This document shows positions 6,949-16,119 of a stretch of 64,000 nucleotides of DNA, piece by piece. The stretch comes from Zunongwangia mangrovi. Lineage in GTDB: Bacteria; Bacteroidota; Bacteroidia; Flavobacteriales; Flavobacteriaceae. The stretch spans positions 868,001-932,000 of the forward strand of contig NZ_FOKV01000001.1 of NCBI RefSeq assembly GCF_900112105.1. The letters are read 5' to 3'. The notes under the pieces were generated by a model. The model saw only the letters and a program-made list of their open reading frames with translations. It made no database searches and was not told the DNA's origin. Position numbers and translations under genes: made by a program. Within the stretch, counting starts at the first letter, position 1; each line of letters opens with the position of its first letter.

Positions 6949-9015
6949 TTATTCAAAATCTGAATCTTCTACTCCTTCATTAATTTTATACTCCTGAACT
7001 TTAAGATCAAAAGACTGTGGTCCCATGCTTTGAGAGATTGTAAATGGCATTTTTAATCCTTCAACTTCCTGGTAATCACTGTAAGTTGTTGGAATGCTCA
7101 TGGTTTGTCCCATTTGCGAAACGGTAGTAAGTGTTTTAACTTTTAGTCCGCTTTCTACATCATAATAATTTGTAGTGCTTTCATTTACTTTTACTGCGTA
7201 AGCATCACTACCATCGACGTTTTCAATTCCGGTTACTTTAGCATCTTCGCTTACATTAAGTTCTGGAAAAGTATTCGCCTCTACAGCTACGGCTTTCACC
7301 TGCTCTTCGTTCATTGGCATTTTTTGCCCCTGTACTTCCATATATCCAGATTCGCCATTATAAACCTGCTTTTGCATAACATTTCCAGAAACGGCAACAG
7401 TTTGATAGAATTTTCCGGCACTGCTTTTTCGTTGTTCTAAACTCAGTTCCTGTCCTTGGATAGAAGTAGTTGCAGTGAAAGCTATGGTGTTTATAGCTTT
7501 TGCTGCTTCTGCGCCACCAATAGCATCTATATAATCTGAATAAACAGTTTCTACAGTAACCGAAGGATCTAAAGCTTTGTTATAATCTGGCTTTTCGATT
7601 TCTTCACCGTATTTACTGTAATATTTTACAGGGAAAGATTTGCCTTTATACTGCATGTTTTCCAGTTTATCAGCAACTTCACTTCCTTTACCTGCAATAA
7701 CAATCCTAGATTGATCTGCAAGGAAATATTTCTTCGCTACTCTTTGAACATCTTCTAAAGTAACATCGTCGATATTTTCAAGATATTCTTTATAGAAGTC
7801 TTCATCCAGATCTTCAGTTTCGATTTCCATTGCAAAACCTGCGATAGTCGAAGGTTGCTCTAAACTAAGTACAAAATCTCCGGTAAGTTTTGCTTTAGCA
7901 TTTGCCAATTCAGCTTTAGAAACCTTTTCATTTCTAATTTTATAGATCTCATCTAAAAATGCAACTACAGAGCTATCGGTCACTTCGTTACGAACACTTG
8001 CGCTTGCTACGAAAGTTGCAGCATGCTTGTCGTTTCCGGTTCTTGAATATGCCCCGTAAGTATATCCTTTATCTTCTCTTAAGTTAAGGAAAAGACGAGC
8101 TTCACCACCGCCACCTAAGATCTTGTTAGCTACCATTACAGGAAAATAATCTTCCTGATTTTTCTGTAAGTTGATCGTATTAACTAAAGCGATCTCACTT
8201 TGTACAGCGTTTGGCATATCTACAAAGTCGATTTCGGTTTGTTCTACATTTTTAACTTCAGGAATATTAACTTCAGGAATTGCTGTTTTTTTCCAATCAG
8301 CAAACTCTTTCTTTACCAGGTCTTTTACTTCTTTTTTCTCTACATCACCAACGATAACAAGGTAGGCGTTTGCAGGAGAAAACCAGGTTTGGTAATAATT
8401 CTTAACATCTGAAAGGCTAAGATTTCCTATAGTTTCCTGAGTTTCGAATTCTCCGTAAGGATGGTCTTTTCCATATGCTAAAGCTGAGCGTACTCTACTT
8501 GCATTGTAAGCTACATCTTTCTCGTTACTTTTTAAATAATCTTTGGTACGAGCGATAGTTTTATCGAATTCCTCTTCGGTAAACTTAGGATTAATAACCC
8601 CGTCTGCCATTAAATGAAGAATTTCCGGGAAATATTTAGAAAGTGTATTTGCTGAAGCTCCTCCTGAATAAATGTTAAGTCTAGCTCCTAAATAGTCTAC
8701 TCTTTCATTAAATTCATCTTTAGGCATATTGGTGGTGCCTTGTCCTAAAAGTTCTCCCATTACACCACTTACTCCGGTTTTATTACCTTCAGAATGCGGT
8801 GGGTTGTCAAACCTAAGAGACATGGCAACTCTTGGTAGTTTATGGTTTTCTACCAACATCACGGTTAAACCGTTCTTAAGTTCGAAGGTTTCTGGCTCTT
8901 CTACTTTTACTTTTGGCGCTGGTCCCGGCTCTGGCATGGTACTACGGTCAACCTGAGCATTTAGTCCTACAGCTCCCAAAAGAAATACTGCAACTGCTAT
9001 TATATTTTTATTCAT
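6949..9015 (-). CDS. Secreted M16-family peptidase-like protein lacking the zinc motif
   Basis: A 688-residue protein with a signal peptide (MNKNIIAVAVFLLGAVGLNAQ) and an M16 insulinase fold over about residues 40-470. At the place of the zinc motif HxxEH it has GVMGELLGQGT, so this subunit should not bind zinc. It keeps the Arg/Tyr-side substrate region (LREDKGYTYGAYSRTG). In the M16B pattern one subunit brings the metal site and the other the R/Y pair. Residues from about 490 form an extra domain that looks like an outer-membrane lipoprotein-sorting-type fold (KAINTIAFTATTSIQGQELS). It lies 17 bases after the catalytic partner, probably in one operon, acting in the periplasm. Confidence 0.88.
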   Translation of the reverse strand: MNKNIIAVAVFLLGAVGLNAQVDRSTMPEPGPAPKVKVEEPETFELKNGLTVMLVENHKLPRVAMSLRFDNPPHSEGNKTGVSGVMGELLGQGTTNMPKDEFNERVDYLGARLNIYSGGASANTLSKYFPEILHLMADGVINPKFTEEEFDKTIARTKDYLKSNEKDVAYNASRVRSALAYGKDHPYGEFETQETIGNLSLSDVKNYYQTWFSPANAYLVIVGDVEKKEVKDLVKKEFADWKKTAIPEVNIPEVKNVEQTEIDFVDMPNAVQSEIALVNTINLQKNQEDYFPVMVANKILGGGGEARLFLNLREDKGYTYGAYSRTGNDKHAATFVASASVRNEVTDSSVVAFLDEIYKIRNEKVSKAELANAKAKLTGDFVLSLEQPSTIAGFAMEIETEDLDEDFYKEYLENIDDVTLEDVQRVAKKYFLADQSRIVIAGKGSEVADKLENMQYKGKSFPVKYYSKYGEEIEKPDYNKALDPSVTVETVYSDYIDAIGGAEAAKAINTIAFTATTSIQGQELSLEQRKSSAGKFYQTVAVSGNVMQKQVYNGESGYMEVQGQKMPMNEEQVKAVAVEANTFPELNVSEDAKVTGIENVDGSDAYAVKVNESTTNYYDVESGLKVKTLTTVSQMGQTMSIPTTYSDYQEVEGLKMPFTISQSMGPQSFDLKVQEYKINEGVEDSDFE

Positions 9016-9032
9016 TTTTGTCTAATTTGATG

Positions 9033-10355
9033 TTATTCCGCTTCCTTTTCTTCTGGTAGGTAATCGATGATCACTCTCTGGTTTGGCTTCAGGTATTTGT
9101 TAGCCACCTCTTTAATATCCTCTCTGGTGATATTTCTGTAAATATCGATCTCTTCATTTATTAGACTGGTATTGTCGTAAAGAAGATAGTTTCTGGCTAG
9201 AGAATTTGCAATACCTGCAATGCTCGAATTGGAATTTACGTAACTGTTTTCAGCTTTGTTTTGAAGTTTTTCGAAATCTTTTTCAGAAATTAGCTCATTT
9301 CTAAGTTTAGTGATCTCTTCTTCTATCTCTGTATTAATGCTATCAAGACTGGTTTCACCTTGTGGTAAAGAATATACCAGGTACATCCCGTAATCTTCCT
9401 GCTCTAAGTTAAAAGCACCAACCTGTAAAGCGATATTTTGCTCGTCTACTAACTTTTTGTACAGTTTAGAGCTTTTACCATCACTTAAGTAAGTAGAGAT
9501 CATGTTAAGAACATAAGAATCTTTATTTCCAAATTCTGGTGTTCTATACCCGGTGATCGCCATTGGGATCTGGATGTTAGAATCATAAAATTCAGCATGA
9601 ACAGCTTCAGTAATAGGCTCTTCTTTTGGATAATCTCTTGTTACTTCTTCACCAGCTTCGATTGGGCCAAAGTAATCTTCGATCATGTCTTTGGTTTCTT
9701 TAACATCGATATCTCCGGCTACGACAAGAACCGCATTATTAGGAACATAATATTTTTCAAAATATGCTTGAAATTCATCTAATTTGGCCGCGTCAAGATC
9801 TTCCATGTAGCCTACGTTTGGATCTTTATACGGGTGTTTTTCGAACATGTTTTTTTGTACGGCATAAAGAAGATTTCCGTAAGGAGAATTGTCATATCGC
9901 ATTCTTCTTTCTTCTTTTACCACTTCGTTTTGTGTGTCTACACCTTCCTGTCCAATTACAGGGTGCATCATTCTTTCAGACTCCATCCATAGTCCTAACT
10001 CTAAATTGTTAGAAGGGAAAGTTTCATAATAATATGTACGATCCTGTGAAGTACTTGCATTGTTATTACCACCGTGCGAACTTACAATCTCGAACCATTT
10101 TCCTCTTTCAATATTCTCGGTTCCTTCAAATAAAAGATGTTCAAAAAAGTGAGCAAATCCGGTTCGGCCATCTTCACGATCTTTACCACCTACGTGATAC
10201 ATTACAGATGTGGTTACTACAGGAGCCGAGTTGTCCTGGTGTAAAATTACATGTAGCCCGTTGTCGAGATCATATTCTGTGTACTCAACTTCCTGGGCAA
10301 AGCCAACAGCGCTTAGTAGCAGAGCGCCAGCGGCCAGCTTTAGTTTGTTAATCAT
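9033..10355 (-). CDS. Secreted zinc metallopeptidase, M16 family
   Basis: A 440-residue protein with a signal peptide (MINKLKLAAGALLLSAVGFAQ). The active-site motif HFFEH (in FAHFFEHLLFEGT, near residue 88) and the third ligand glutamate in NEVVKEERR are present, so this is the catalytic M16 subunit. Two homologous halves of the clamshell can be followed to the C terminus. The next gene on this strand, 17 bases on, is a longer M16 protein without HxxEH, so the two likely form a heterodimer that degrades peptides in the periplasm. The natural substrate cannot be told. Confidence 0.93.
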   Translation of the reverse strand: MINKLKLAAGALLLSAVGFAQEVEYTEYDLDNGLHVILHQDNSAPVVTTSVMYHVGGKDREDGRTGFAHFFEHLLFEGTENIERGKWFEIVSSHGGNNNASTSQDRTYYYETFPSNNLELGLWMESERMMHPVIGQEGVDTQNEVVKEERRMRYDNSPYGNLLYAVQKNMFEKHPYKDPNVGYMEDLDAAKLDEFQAYFEKYYVPNNAVLVVAGDIDVKETKDMIEDYFGPIEAGEEVTRDYPKEEPITEAVHAEFYDSNIQIPMAITGYRTPEFGNKDSYVLNMISTYLSDGKSSKLYKKLVDEQNIALQVGAFNLEQEDYGMYLVYSLPQGETSLDSINTEIEEEITKLRNELISEKDFEKLQNKAENSYVNSNSSIAGIANSLARNYLLYDNTSLINEEIDIYRNITREDIKEVANKYLKPNQRVIIDYLPEEKEAE

Positions 10356-10529
10356 TGTGTATAGTTTATCGTTATGCGAATAATTAGTATGTCAAGTTAC
10401 AATTTTGTTACGTCCCAAAACAATAAATTTTGGTAATTCTTTAACAGAAACTCTTTAAATATCCTAATTAACAAGCTATTAGAATACTTTTTCATTGTTT
10501 TTTATGAACTTCACAGTAAAACAGATATT

Positions 10530-10994
10530 ATGAAAAATATAGGTATAGCCGCAAAATTTGGAGTTATGATCGCTGTGGGACTAATAGTTTATTTCCTGGC
10601 ATTATCGTTAGTTGGTCTACACACTAATCCCTTATTTAGCTTTGTGAATGGTCTTATTGTTGGATTTGGATTATGGTCTGCCATAAAAGCGAAAAGAAAC
10701 AACGATTCTGGTTTATTCAAATACGGTGAAGGTTTTACAACCGGTCTTATCACAGGTTTTATAGGTACCACACTTTTTACTATTTTCTTCGGAATTTATG
10801 CTAGTGAACTAAATCCAGACTTTTTGGATGAATTTGTTACAATGTGGAGAAGCCAGTATCAGGTAGGTCTTGGTGTTGTTCTTTTTACAGTTTATGCAAT
10901 GGGAGCAGCTACGACTTTTGCACTAACGCTTGCGTTTATGCAATTGTTTAAAAAGAGTTGGAACACGCAGGAAGGGCAAAAACATACCTTATAA
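10530..10994 (+). CDS. DUF4199 family membrane protein
   Basis: A 154-residue integral membrane protein with four predicted helices: about 7-27, 35-52, 70-93 and 112-138. Features that fit DUF4199 are the opening AAKFGVMIAVGLIVYF, the segment FKYGEGFTTGLITGFIGT after helix 2, and an amphipathic loop before helix 4. The family is common in Bacteroidota and has no established function. It stands alone between the divergent M16 pair and rplU. Confidence 0.75.
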   Translation: MKNIGIAAKFGVMIAVGLIVYFLALSLVGLHTNPLFSFVNGLIVGFGLWSAIKAKRNNDSGLFKYGEGFTTGLITGFIGTTLFTIFFGIYASELNPDFLDEFVTMWRSQYQVGLGVVLFTVYAMGAATTFALTLAFMQLFKKSWNTQEGQKHTL

Positions 10995-11032
10995 AAGGGA
11001 GTAAGAAAAAATATTCAATTTTTGCTGAAGCC

Positions 11033-11063
11033 TTTGCTAATTAATTATTTAGAAGTATATTTG
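11033..11063 (+). promoter_or_regulatory. Consensus promoter for rplU-rpmA
   Basis: TTTG (11033-11036), exactly 19 bases, then TATATTTG (11056-11063). This is an ideal Bacteroidota -33/-7 pair, 62 bases before the L21 start. Confidence 0.8.
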
Positions 11064-11125
11064 CACCCGCTTTGTGAAGAAGCGAAACTATATTTAATTA
11101 GAAAGTAATTAATTAACAGGACACT

Positions 11126-11605
11126 ATGTACGCAATTGTAGAGATAGCAGGGCAGCAATTTAAAGTTGCGAAAGACCAGAAAGTGTTTGTACACCGTCTA
11201 CAAGGAGAAGAAGGAGACAGCGTTTCTTTCGATAAAGTTCTTCTTACAGGAGATGGAGACAACATTACTGTTGGCGCCCCGGCTATAGAAGGTGCTCTAG
11301 TAGGAGCAAAGATTAATCGTCACCTTAAAGGAGACAAAGTAATTGTTTTCAAAAAGAAAAGACGTAAAGGTTACAAAGTTAAAAATGGTCACCGCCAGTA
11401 TTTAACAGAGATCGTAATCGAAAGTATCACTGCAAAAGGTGGTAAAAAAGCTTCTGAAAGCAAAGCTGAAAAGAAAGAAGAGAAAAAAGCTGATAGCGAT
11501 TTAAGCAAGCACACAGTAGCTGAGCTTAAAGAAATGGCTAAAGAAAAAGGAATTGAAGGTTATTCTTCAATGAAAAAAGCTGAATTAATCGAAGCTTTAA
11601 GCTAA
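11126..11605 (+). CDS. rplU: Ribosomal protein L21 (bL21) with a C-terminal SAP/HeH-like extension
   Basis: Residues 1 to about 103 are an ordinary bL21 of the large ribosomal subunit (MYAIVEIAGQQFKV; KKKRRKGYKVKNGHRQ). Usual length is near 103, but this protein has 159 residues. The extra part is a Lys/Glu/Ala linker (about 105-122) and then DLSKHTVAELKEMAKEKG...SSMKKAELIEAL, which has the helix-extended-helix pattern of SAP, LEM and Rho N-terminal domains that often contact nucleic acid. It precedes rpmA by 28 bases under a consensus promoter. From memory the extension recurs in flavobacteria; its role is unknown. Confidence 0.96.
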   Translation: MYAIVEIAGQQFKVAKDQKVFVHRLQGEEGDSVSFDKVLLTGDGDNITVGAPAIEGALVGAKINRHLKGDKVIVFKKKRRKGYKVKNGHRQYLTEIVIESITAKGGKKASESKAEKKEEKKADSDLSKHTVAELKEMAKEKGIEGYSSMKKAELIEALS

Positions 11606-11633
11606 ATTATTAACTTACTAAAAACCCAATAAC

Positions 11634-11894
11634 ATGGCACATAAAAAAGGAGTTGGTAGTTCCAAGAACGGTAGAGAGTCAGAATCGAAACGTCTTGGAG
11701 TGAAGATATTCGGAGGTCAGGCTGCGATAGCAGGTAACATCATTGTAAGACAAAGAGGTACTGCTCACAATCCTGGTGAAAATGTTTACGCTGGTAAAGA
11801 TCACACTTTACACGCTAAAATTGACGGTCTAGTAAAATTCACTAAAAAGAAAGACAATAAGTCTTACGTTTCTGTAGTTCCTTTCGAGGCTTAA
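11634..11894 (+). CDS. rpmA: Ribosomal protein L27 (bL27)
   Basis: An 86-residue large-subunit protein of normal length that reaches the peptidyl-transferase centre with its N terminus. It opens [22 protein letters not shown] and carries the family signature [16 protein letters not shown] (residues 37-52). There is no Firmicutes-type cleavable N-terminal extension. It is the second gene of the rplU-rpmA operon and is followed by a strong terminator. Confidence 0.98.
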   Translation: MAHKKGVGSSKNGRESESKRLGVKIFGGQAAIAGNIIVRQRGTAHNPGENVYAGKDHTLHAKIDGLVKFTKKKDNKSYVSVVPFEA

Positions 11895-11920
11895 GAAATT
11901 TAGTAGAATTACAATATAAA

Positions 11921-11955
11921 AAAGCCTTTCAGAATTTCCTGAAAGGCTTTTTTAT
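11921..11955 (+). terminator. Terminator of rplU-rpmA
   Basis: The stem AAAGCCTTTCAG / CTGAAAGGCTTT with a six-base loop is followed by TTTTT, 26 bases after the rpmA stop. Confidence 0.92.
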
Positions 11956-12000
11956 TGGTGTCGCCAATGGTTGTAATTCCCAGAGGCTTGCCTAATAATA
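11951..12000 (+). repeat. Terminator-associated repeat, copy 1
   Basis: TTTATTGGTGTCGCCAATGG followed by TTGTAATTCC and AGGCTTGCCT. It starts on the T run of the rplU-rpmA terminator. The related copies are at 20197, 20730, 37870 and 38013. Confidence 0.55.
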
Positions 12001-12020
12001 GTTTACTAATATTATATAAT

Positions 12021-14216
12021 TTACGATTCGATTTTAGAAATAGCATTCTGCAAATACTCATCAAAATCATTTAATGTTTTGGCTAATATCGTCATCTGAT
12101 CGTTTGCTTCTTCCCAATTACGTTGCTCTAGAGCTTCTCGAATCCCGGGTAAGGTTTTAACTCCGTAGCCGGTGTAAAATCCTGGGGCATATAGCTGGTG
12201 CTTAAACCATGGCCGTCTAGGCAATCCTTCATCAGTAATAAATTGTTGCTCTGTTTTCTGCAATATAGCATTCAATTCTTCCTTCTTATTATCATTTAAG
12301 TTCTCAAGTTTTATTGCTGAAAATTCATGTATAGTCGCTTCAAGATTAGTCAATGCATTTTGTAATACTGAAAAATCTACGAAAGGCACTATTTCTTTTT
12401 TCTTCGGAATAATGATCTCTTTTGTAGGATCTGCAGTTAATTGATAAATATCGTTTTCTACCAGTTTATTATGTGTTTTAGTTTCCTTGCGCATTTCGTC
12501 TAGGTTTGTATGAATTTCTTCAACATAATCTTTTATCGTCTTGAACCATGGCTTAAATTTCATTGGTAAAACCTCAGCATTGGCAAATCGTAAAGTGATT
12601 CTTCCTGCAGTGTTTGCCAGAGCTACTCCATATTCAAATTTAGGATCTTTAAAGCGTTTGTAGTGCGGATAAGTGTCGTAGATCGTATGATATTCTCCGC
12701 CTGCATTTTCGCCACCAAAACCAAGATTTAAAGAAGGAATACCAGCATGCTGAATAAAAGGTGTGTAATCTGAACCAGAACCTAAAGCATACAGTTGGAA
12801 TGAGTTTTCACCACCATTTAATACTTTTCTAGCCAAACTACGTTCTGAAACCGATACTTCAGTTTGTGGATCTTCAACCGCTTTTGCAACTTCAGCCACC
12901 ATGGCTTCCAGAGAATGCGAACCGCCAACATTTAAGAAGCCTCTTCCGTTTCCGTCTGTATTAATATAGATTACTGCTTTCTCCTGCAGTTCTTTAATGT
13001 GATCTTCAACCCATTCTGTAGAGCCAATTAATCCTGGTTCTTCAGCATCCCATGCGCAATAGACAATGCTACGTTTAGGTTTATTTCCATTTTTAGCTAA
13101 TGCGCCAACAGCCCTGGCTTCTTCCATTAGAGCAACCAATCCGCTAATAGGATCATTGGCCCCATGAACCCAGGCATCGTGATGATTTCCTCTAAGCACC
13201 CATTCGTCTGGGAATTCCTCTCCTTTTAAAGTAGCGATTACATTGTATGCAGGTACTAATTTCCAATCAAAATCTAATTTTAAATGAACTTTAGCCGGCC
13301 CGGGCCCAATTTTATAAGTTATTGGTAATGCACCTCTCCAGGATTCCGGAGCATTTTTTCCCTCTAGAGCTTCAAGAAGCGGCTGAGCATCCTCATAAGA
13401 AATTGGAAGAACAGGAATTTTGGTGATCGTTTTTGCTTCACTGCGATCCAGCCGCTCTGCATTTTTTGTAGCTGCGTAGCCTGGTGTAAGTACATCACCG
13501 GGATAGGTAGGCATATCCATTACAGAACCACGTTGTACACCGGTTTTATTTTTAAAAGCACCTTTTGGATAAACGTCACCACGATAATAACCGTCATCCT
13601 TGGGATCTGAATAAATTATGCATCCAATTGCGCCTTTTTCAGCGGCAAGTTTTGGTTTTATACCACGCCAGGAACCATAATATTTTGCAATAACAATTTT
13701 ACCTTTAACATCGATCCCTAGTTTTTCTAATTCCTCATAATCTTTAGGAACACCATAATTAACAAAAACCAGTTCGGCTTCTACATCTCCATCGGTAGAG
13801 AATGCATTGTAGCTTGGCAGAAGTTCATCGGCCTGGGCAGTATAAGGATCACCTTCTACTGCTTTAGCTTCTAATTTTGCTTTGTAAACTTCAGGTGCAG
13901 TCATTTCTAAAAGTCTGACTTTTGGATAGGGGAAAAGCACCTGATATTCTTCGATTTTGGTCTTGTAGCCCCAGCTTTTAAATTTATCAGCGATCCAGTC
14001 TACATTTTCTTTTCCAAATTCGGTGCCTACCCAATGAGGTCTGGCGGCAAGCTTTTGCATCCATTCATCCAGGTTCGTTGTTTTAAGTTTTGCTTCATAC
14101 TTACTTTCTAATTCTATTTGTTTTTCAGCACTTTCTTTAGAGAATCCTATAATAGATTCTTGTGCGAAACTGAAAATAGAACAAAGCAAGAGGAGCAGAA
14201 GTAGTGATTTTTTCAT
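12021..14216 (-). CDS. Secreted M28-family peptidase, glutamate carboxypeptidase II-like
   Basis: A 731-residue protein with a signal peptide (MKKSLLLLLLLCSIFSFAQ). The domain order matches human GCPII/PSMA: a protease-associated insert (residues about 130-290), the M28 catalytic domain, and a transferrin-receptor-like helical dimerisation domain (about 590-725). Two-zinc ligands are visible: the His/Asp pair in HHDAWVHGANDPISG, EE in WDAEEPGLIG, and the His in GGEYHTIYDTYPHY. It should remove residues such as glutamate from peptides in the periplasm. It stands alone, divergent from the TPR regulator at 14392. Confidence 0.93.
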   Translation of the reverse strand: MKKSLLLLLLLCSIFSFAQESIIGFSKESAEKQIELESKYEAKLKTTNLDEWMQKLAARPHWVGTEFGKENVDWIADKFKSWGYKTKIEEYQVLFPYPKVRLLEMTAPEVYKAKLEAKAVEGDPYTAQADELLPSYNAFSTDGDVEAELVFVNYGVPKDYEELEKLGIDVKGKIVIAKYYGSWRGIKPKLAAEKGAIGCIIYSDPKDDGYYRGDVYPKGAFKNKTGVQRGSVMDMPTYPGDVLTPGYAATKNAERLDRSEAKTITKIPVLPISYEDAQPLLEALEGKNAPESWRGALPITYKIGPGPAKVHLKLDFDWKLVPAYNVIATLKGEEFPDEWVLRGNHHDAWVHGANDPISGLVALMEEARAVGALAKNGNKPKRSIVYCAWDAEEPGLIGSTEWVEDHIKELQEKAVIYINTDGNGRGFLNVGGSHSLEAMVAEVAKAVEDPQTEVSVSERSLARKVLNGGENSFQLYALGSGSDYTPFIQHAGIPSLNLGFGGENAGGEYHTIYDTYPHYKRFKDPKFEYGVALANTAGRITLRFANAEVLPMKFKPWFKTIKDYVEEIHTNLDEMRKETKTHNKLVENDIYQLTADPTKEIIIPKKKEIVPFVDFSVLQNALTNLEATIHEFSAIKLENLNDNKKEELNAILQKTEQQFITDEGLPRRPWFKHQLYAPGFYTGYGVKTLPGIREALEQRNWEEANDQMTILAKTLNDFDEYLQNAISKIES

Positions 14217-14391
14217 GCTTTTGTTTTGATGGTTACTATTTAACTGTACTTAAAGATAAAAGAAAATATGGTGCGATGCTGTTTATCAGTTATTTTGGAG
14301 GATTTGATAATCAATTTTACAGTTTTATAATAAATAGCTAACTATAACTTTAATTTCAGAGAGTATATTTCAGGTTTTCTAAAGTTGTTTT

Positions 14392-15954
14392 ATGAAAGCT
14401 CTTCTCTCACTCTTCTTTCTTTTAATGTTTAACCTAATGCTGAGTCAAAATGCGTCGATTCAGTATAACGATTCCTTGTTCTTTGAATACAAAGGAGAAC
14501 TTAATAAAGCCATTGAAGAAGGAAGTACATCGAAAATCGCCAAAAAATACGTCCAACTTGGGGATTATTATCATTCGGTCGAAATCAATACTCAGGCGAT
14601 CGAGCAGTATAATCAGGCGCTTTCAATAATAGAAGGTGGTTTTCCTAAGCTAGAAGCAGATATTAAAAATAAGATAGGTCTTTCGTATATCAACCTGAAA
14701 AATTATGCGAAATCACGAGAATATCTAAATGGAAGCATTGATATTTCCGAAGAAAAAAATCTAAAACAGCAACTTGCACTGGCCGAAAGCCTTGTAGGTA
14801 CCACTTACGAGAAGCAAGGCAATTATCTGAAAGCTTTAGATCACCAAAACAAGAGTTTAGAACTTTATACTGAAGCTAAAGATCGTTTGGGAATTGCGAT
14901 CGTGAATGAAAATATTGGTAGTGTTTACGAAGATCTGGAGCAGTTTGAAAAAGCACTTAAATTCTTTACAATATCGAATACTGTTTTTAGCGAGCTTAAT
15001 CACAAAGCGCGAATTAATGTAGTAAATAATCTGGCAGACGTTTATCGTAAAACGGGTGATTATGAAAATGCGATGATCTATACAAATAGGGCCTTAAAGC
15101 TGGCTGAATTATTTGAGGATCATCATCAAATAGAAAGTGCGCATAAAGATTTGGCGAGATTGTATGCTTTAATGGGCGAATTTAAAAAAGCTTACGATCA
15201 TCGATTAATATATGAACAATTGCAGGAAGAGGGCTTTTATTCGCAGAATTTTAGGCAGCTGAATACGCTACAAACCATTTTTGATACTAAACAAAAGGAA
15301 TCTGAGATTGCTTTATTAAAACAGGAAAATAAAGTGAGCGAAGCCAATCAAAATCTATTGATTTTTGGAGTTGCACTTTTACTATTATTAAGTGGGATTT
15401 CATTTTTCTTTTATAATAGAAAACGACAGGAATCGGCTAAGCTTCAGGCGTACGAACAGAAATTGCTAAAAGTAGAATTGGATCGAAAGGCAATTGAAGA
15501 GAAAAAACTTCAGGATGAAATTCGGTTAAAAACGGCATCGCTTTCAAAATACAGTCTTAATATGGCGCAAAAGAACAAGATGATTGCAGAGACTTCTTCA
15601 ACATTACAAAATCTAGCTTCCAGATCGTCGATGGATCCTGTTCCTAAAATTAAAAGCCTGGCCAGGGAATTGGATAAAAGTCTTGCTGAAGAACAGGAGT
15701 GGGACGAGTTTATGAGTTTCTTCCAGGAAATACACCCGCAATTTGTAAAACAGCTGTCAAAGCGTGCGACTTCAAAATTATCTTCAACCGAGTTGAGATT
15801 GGCAATGTTGCTTCGGCTTAATTTATCTTCAAAAGAAATTGCAGCGATTTTAAGAGTAACACCGGATAGTGTTCGTGTAGCGCGTTATCGCTTAAGAAGA
15901 AAACTGCCTATAGAACAAAAGCAGGAATTAGTGAATTTTATGCTTCAATTTTAA
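14392..15954 (+). CDS. TPR-containing regulator with a membrane helix and LuxR-type HTH
   Basis: A 520-residue protein with a signal peptide (1-19), about five to six tetratricopeptide repeats between residues 45 and 280 (for example AIEQYNQALSI, ALDHQNKSLELY, AMIYTNRALKLAE), one transmembrane helix (322-341), a coiled-coil stretch (345-400) and a C-terminal helix-turn-helix of LuxR/GerE type (LSSTELRLAMLLRLNLSSKEIAAIL, about 462-505). The topology suggests that periplasmic repeats sense a partner while the cytoplasmic end binds DNA. Such proteins are frequent beside TonB receptors in Bacteroidota. It lies 166 bases before the receptor and phytase genes and may control them (inference). Confidence 0.85.
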   Translation: MKALLSLFFLLMFNLMLSQNASIQYNDSLFFEYKGELNKAIEEGSTSKIAKKYVQLGDYYHSVEINTQAIEQYNQALSIIEGGFPKLEADIKNKIGLSYINLKNYAKSREYLNGSIDISEEKNLKQQLALAESLVGTTYEKQGNYLKALDHQNKSLELYTEAKDRLGIAIVNENIGSVYEDLEQFEKALKFFTISNTVFSELNHKARINVVNNLADVYRKTGDYENAMIYTNRALKLAELFEDHHQIESAHKDLARLYALMGEFKKAYDHRLIYEQLQEEGFYSQNFRQLNTLQTIFDTKQKESEIALLKQENKVSEANQNLLIFGVALLLLLSGISFFFYNRKRQESAKLQAYEQKLLKVELDRKAIEEKKLQDEIRLKTASLSKYSLNMAQKNKMIAETSSTLQNLASRSSMDPVPKIKSLARELDKSLAEEQEWDEFMSFFQEIHPQFVKQLSKRATSKLSSTELRLAMLLRLNLSSKEIAAILRVTPDSVRVARYRLRRKLPIEQKQELVNFMLQF

Positions 15955-16089
15955 AGAAAATCGGCCTCTTTTTAGAGAAGGTTACTGTAATGTAAAGAAA
16001 TCTTAATTGTTGCCTTGATGTAGCTGTTAAAAAATGATTTGTTAACTCTTTGTTGCTATAGCTTTTTAGAGGTAAAGCCTTGTAATATA

Positions 16090-16097
16090 TAGTTTTG
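16090..16097 (+). promoter_or_regulatory. Possible -7 box for the receptor-phytase operon
   Basis: TAGTTTTG fits TANNTTTG, 22 bases before the receptor start. No convincing -33 element is seen at the usual distance. Confidence 0.35.
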
Positions 16098-16119
16098 GAG
16101 TATTATTAAAATCAAAATA

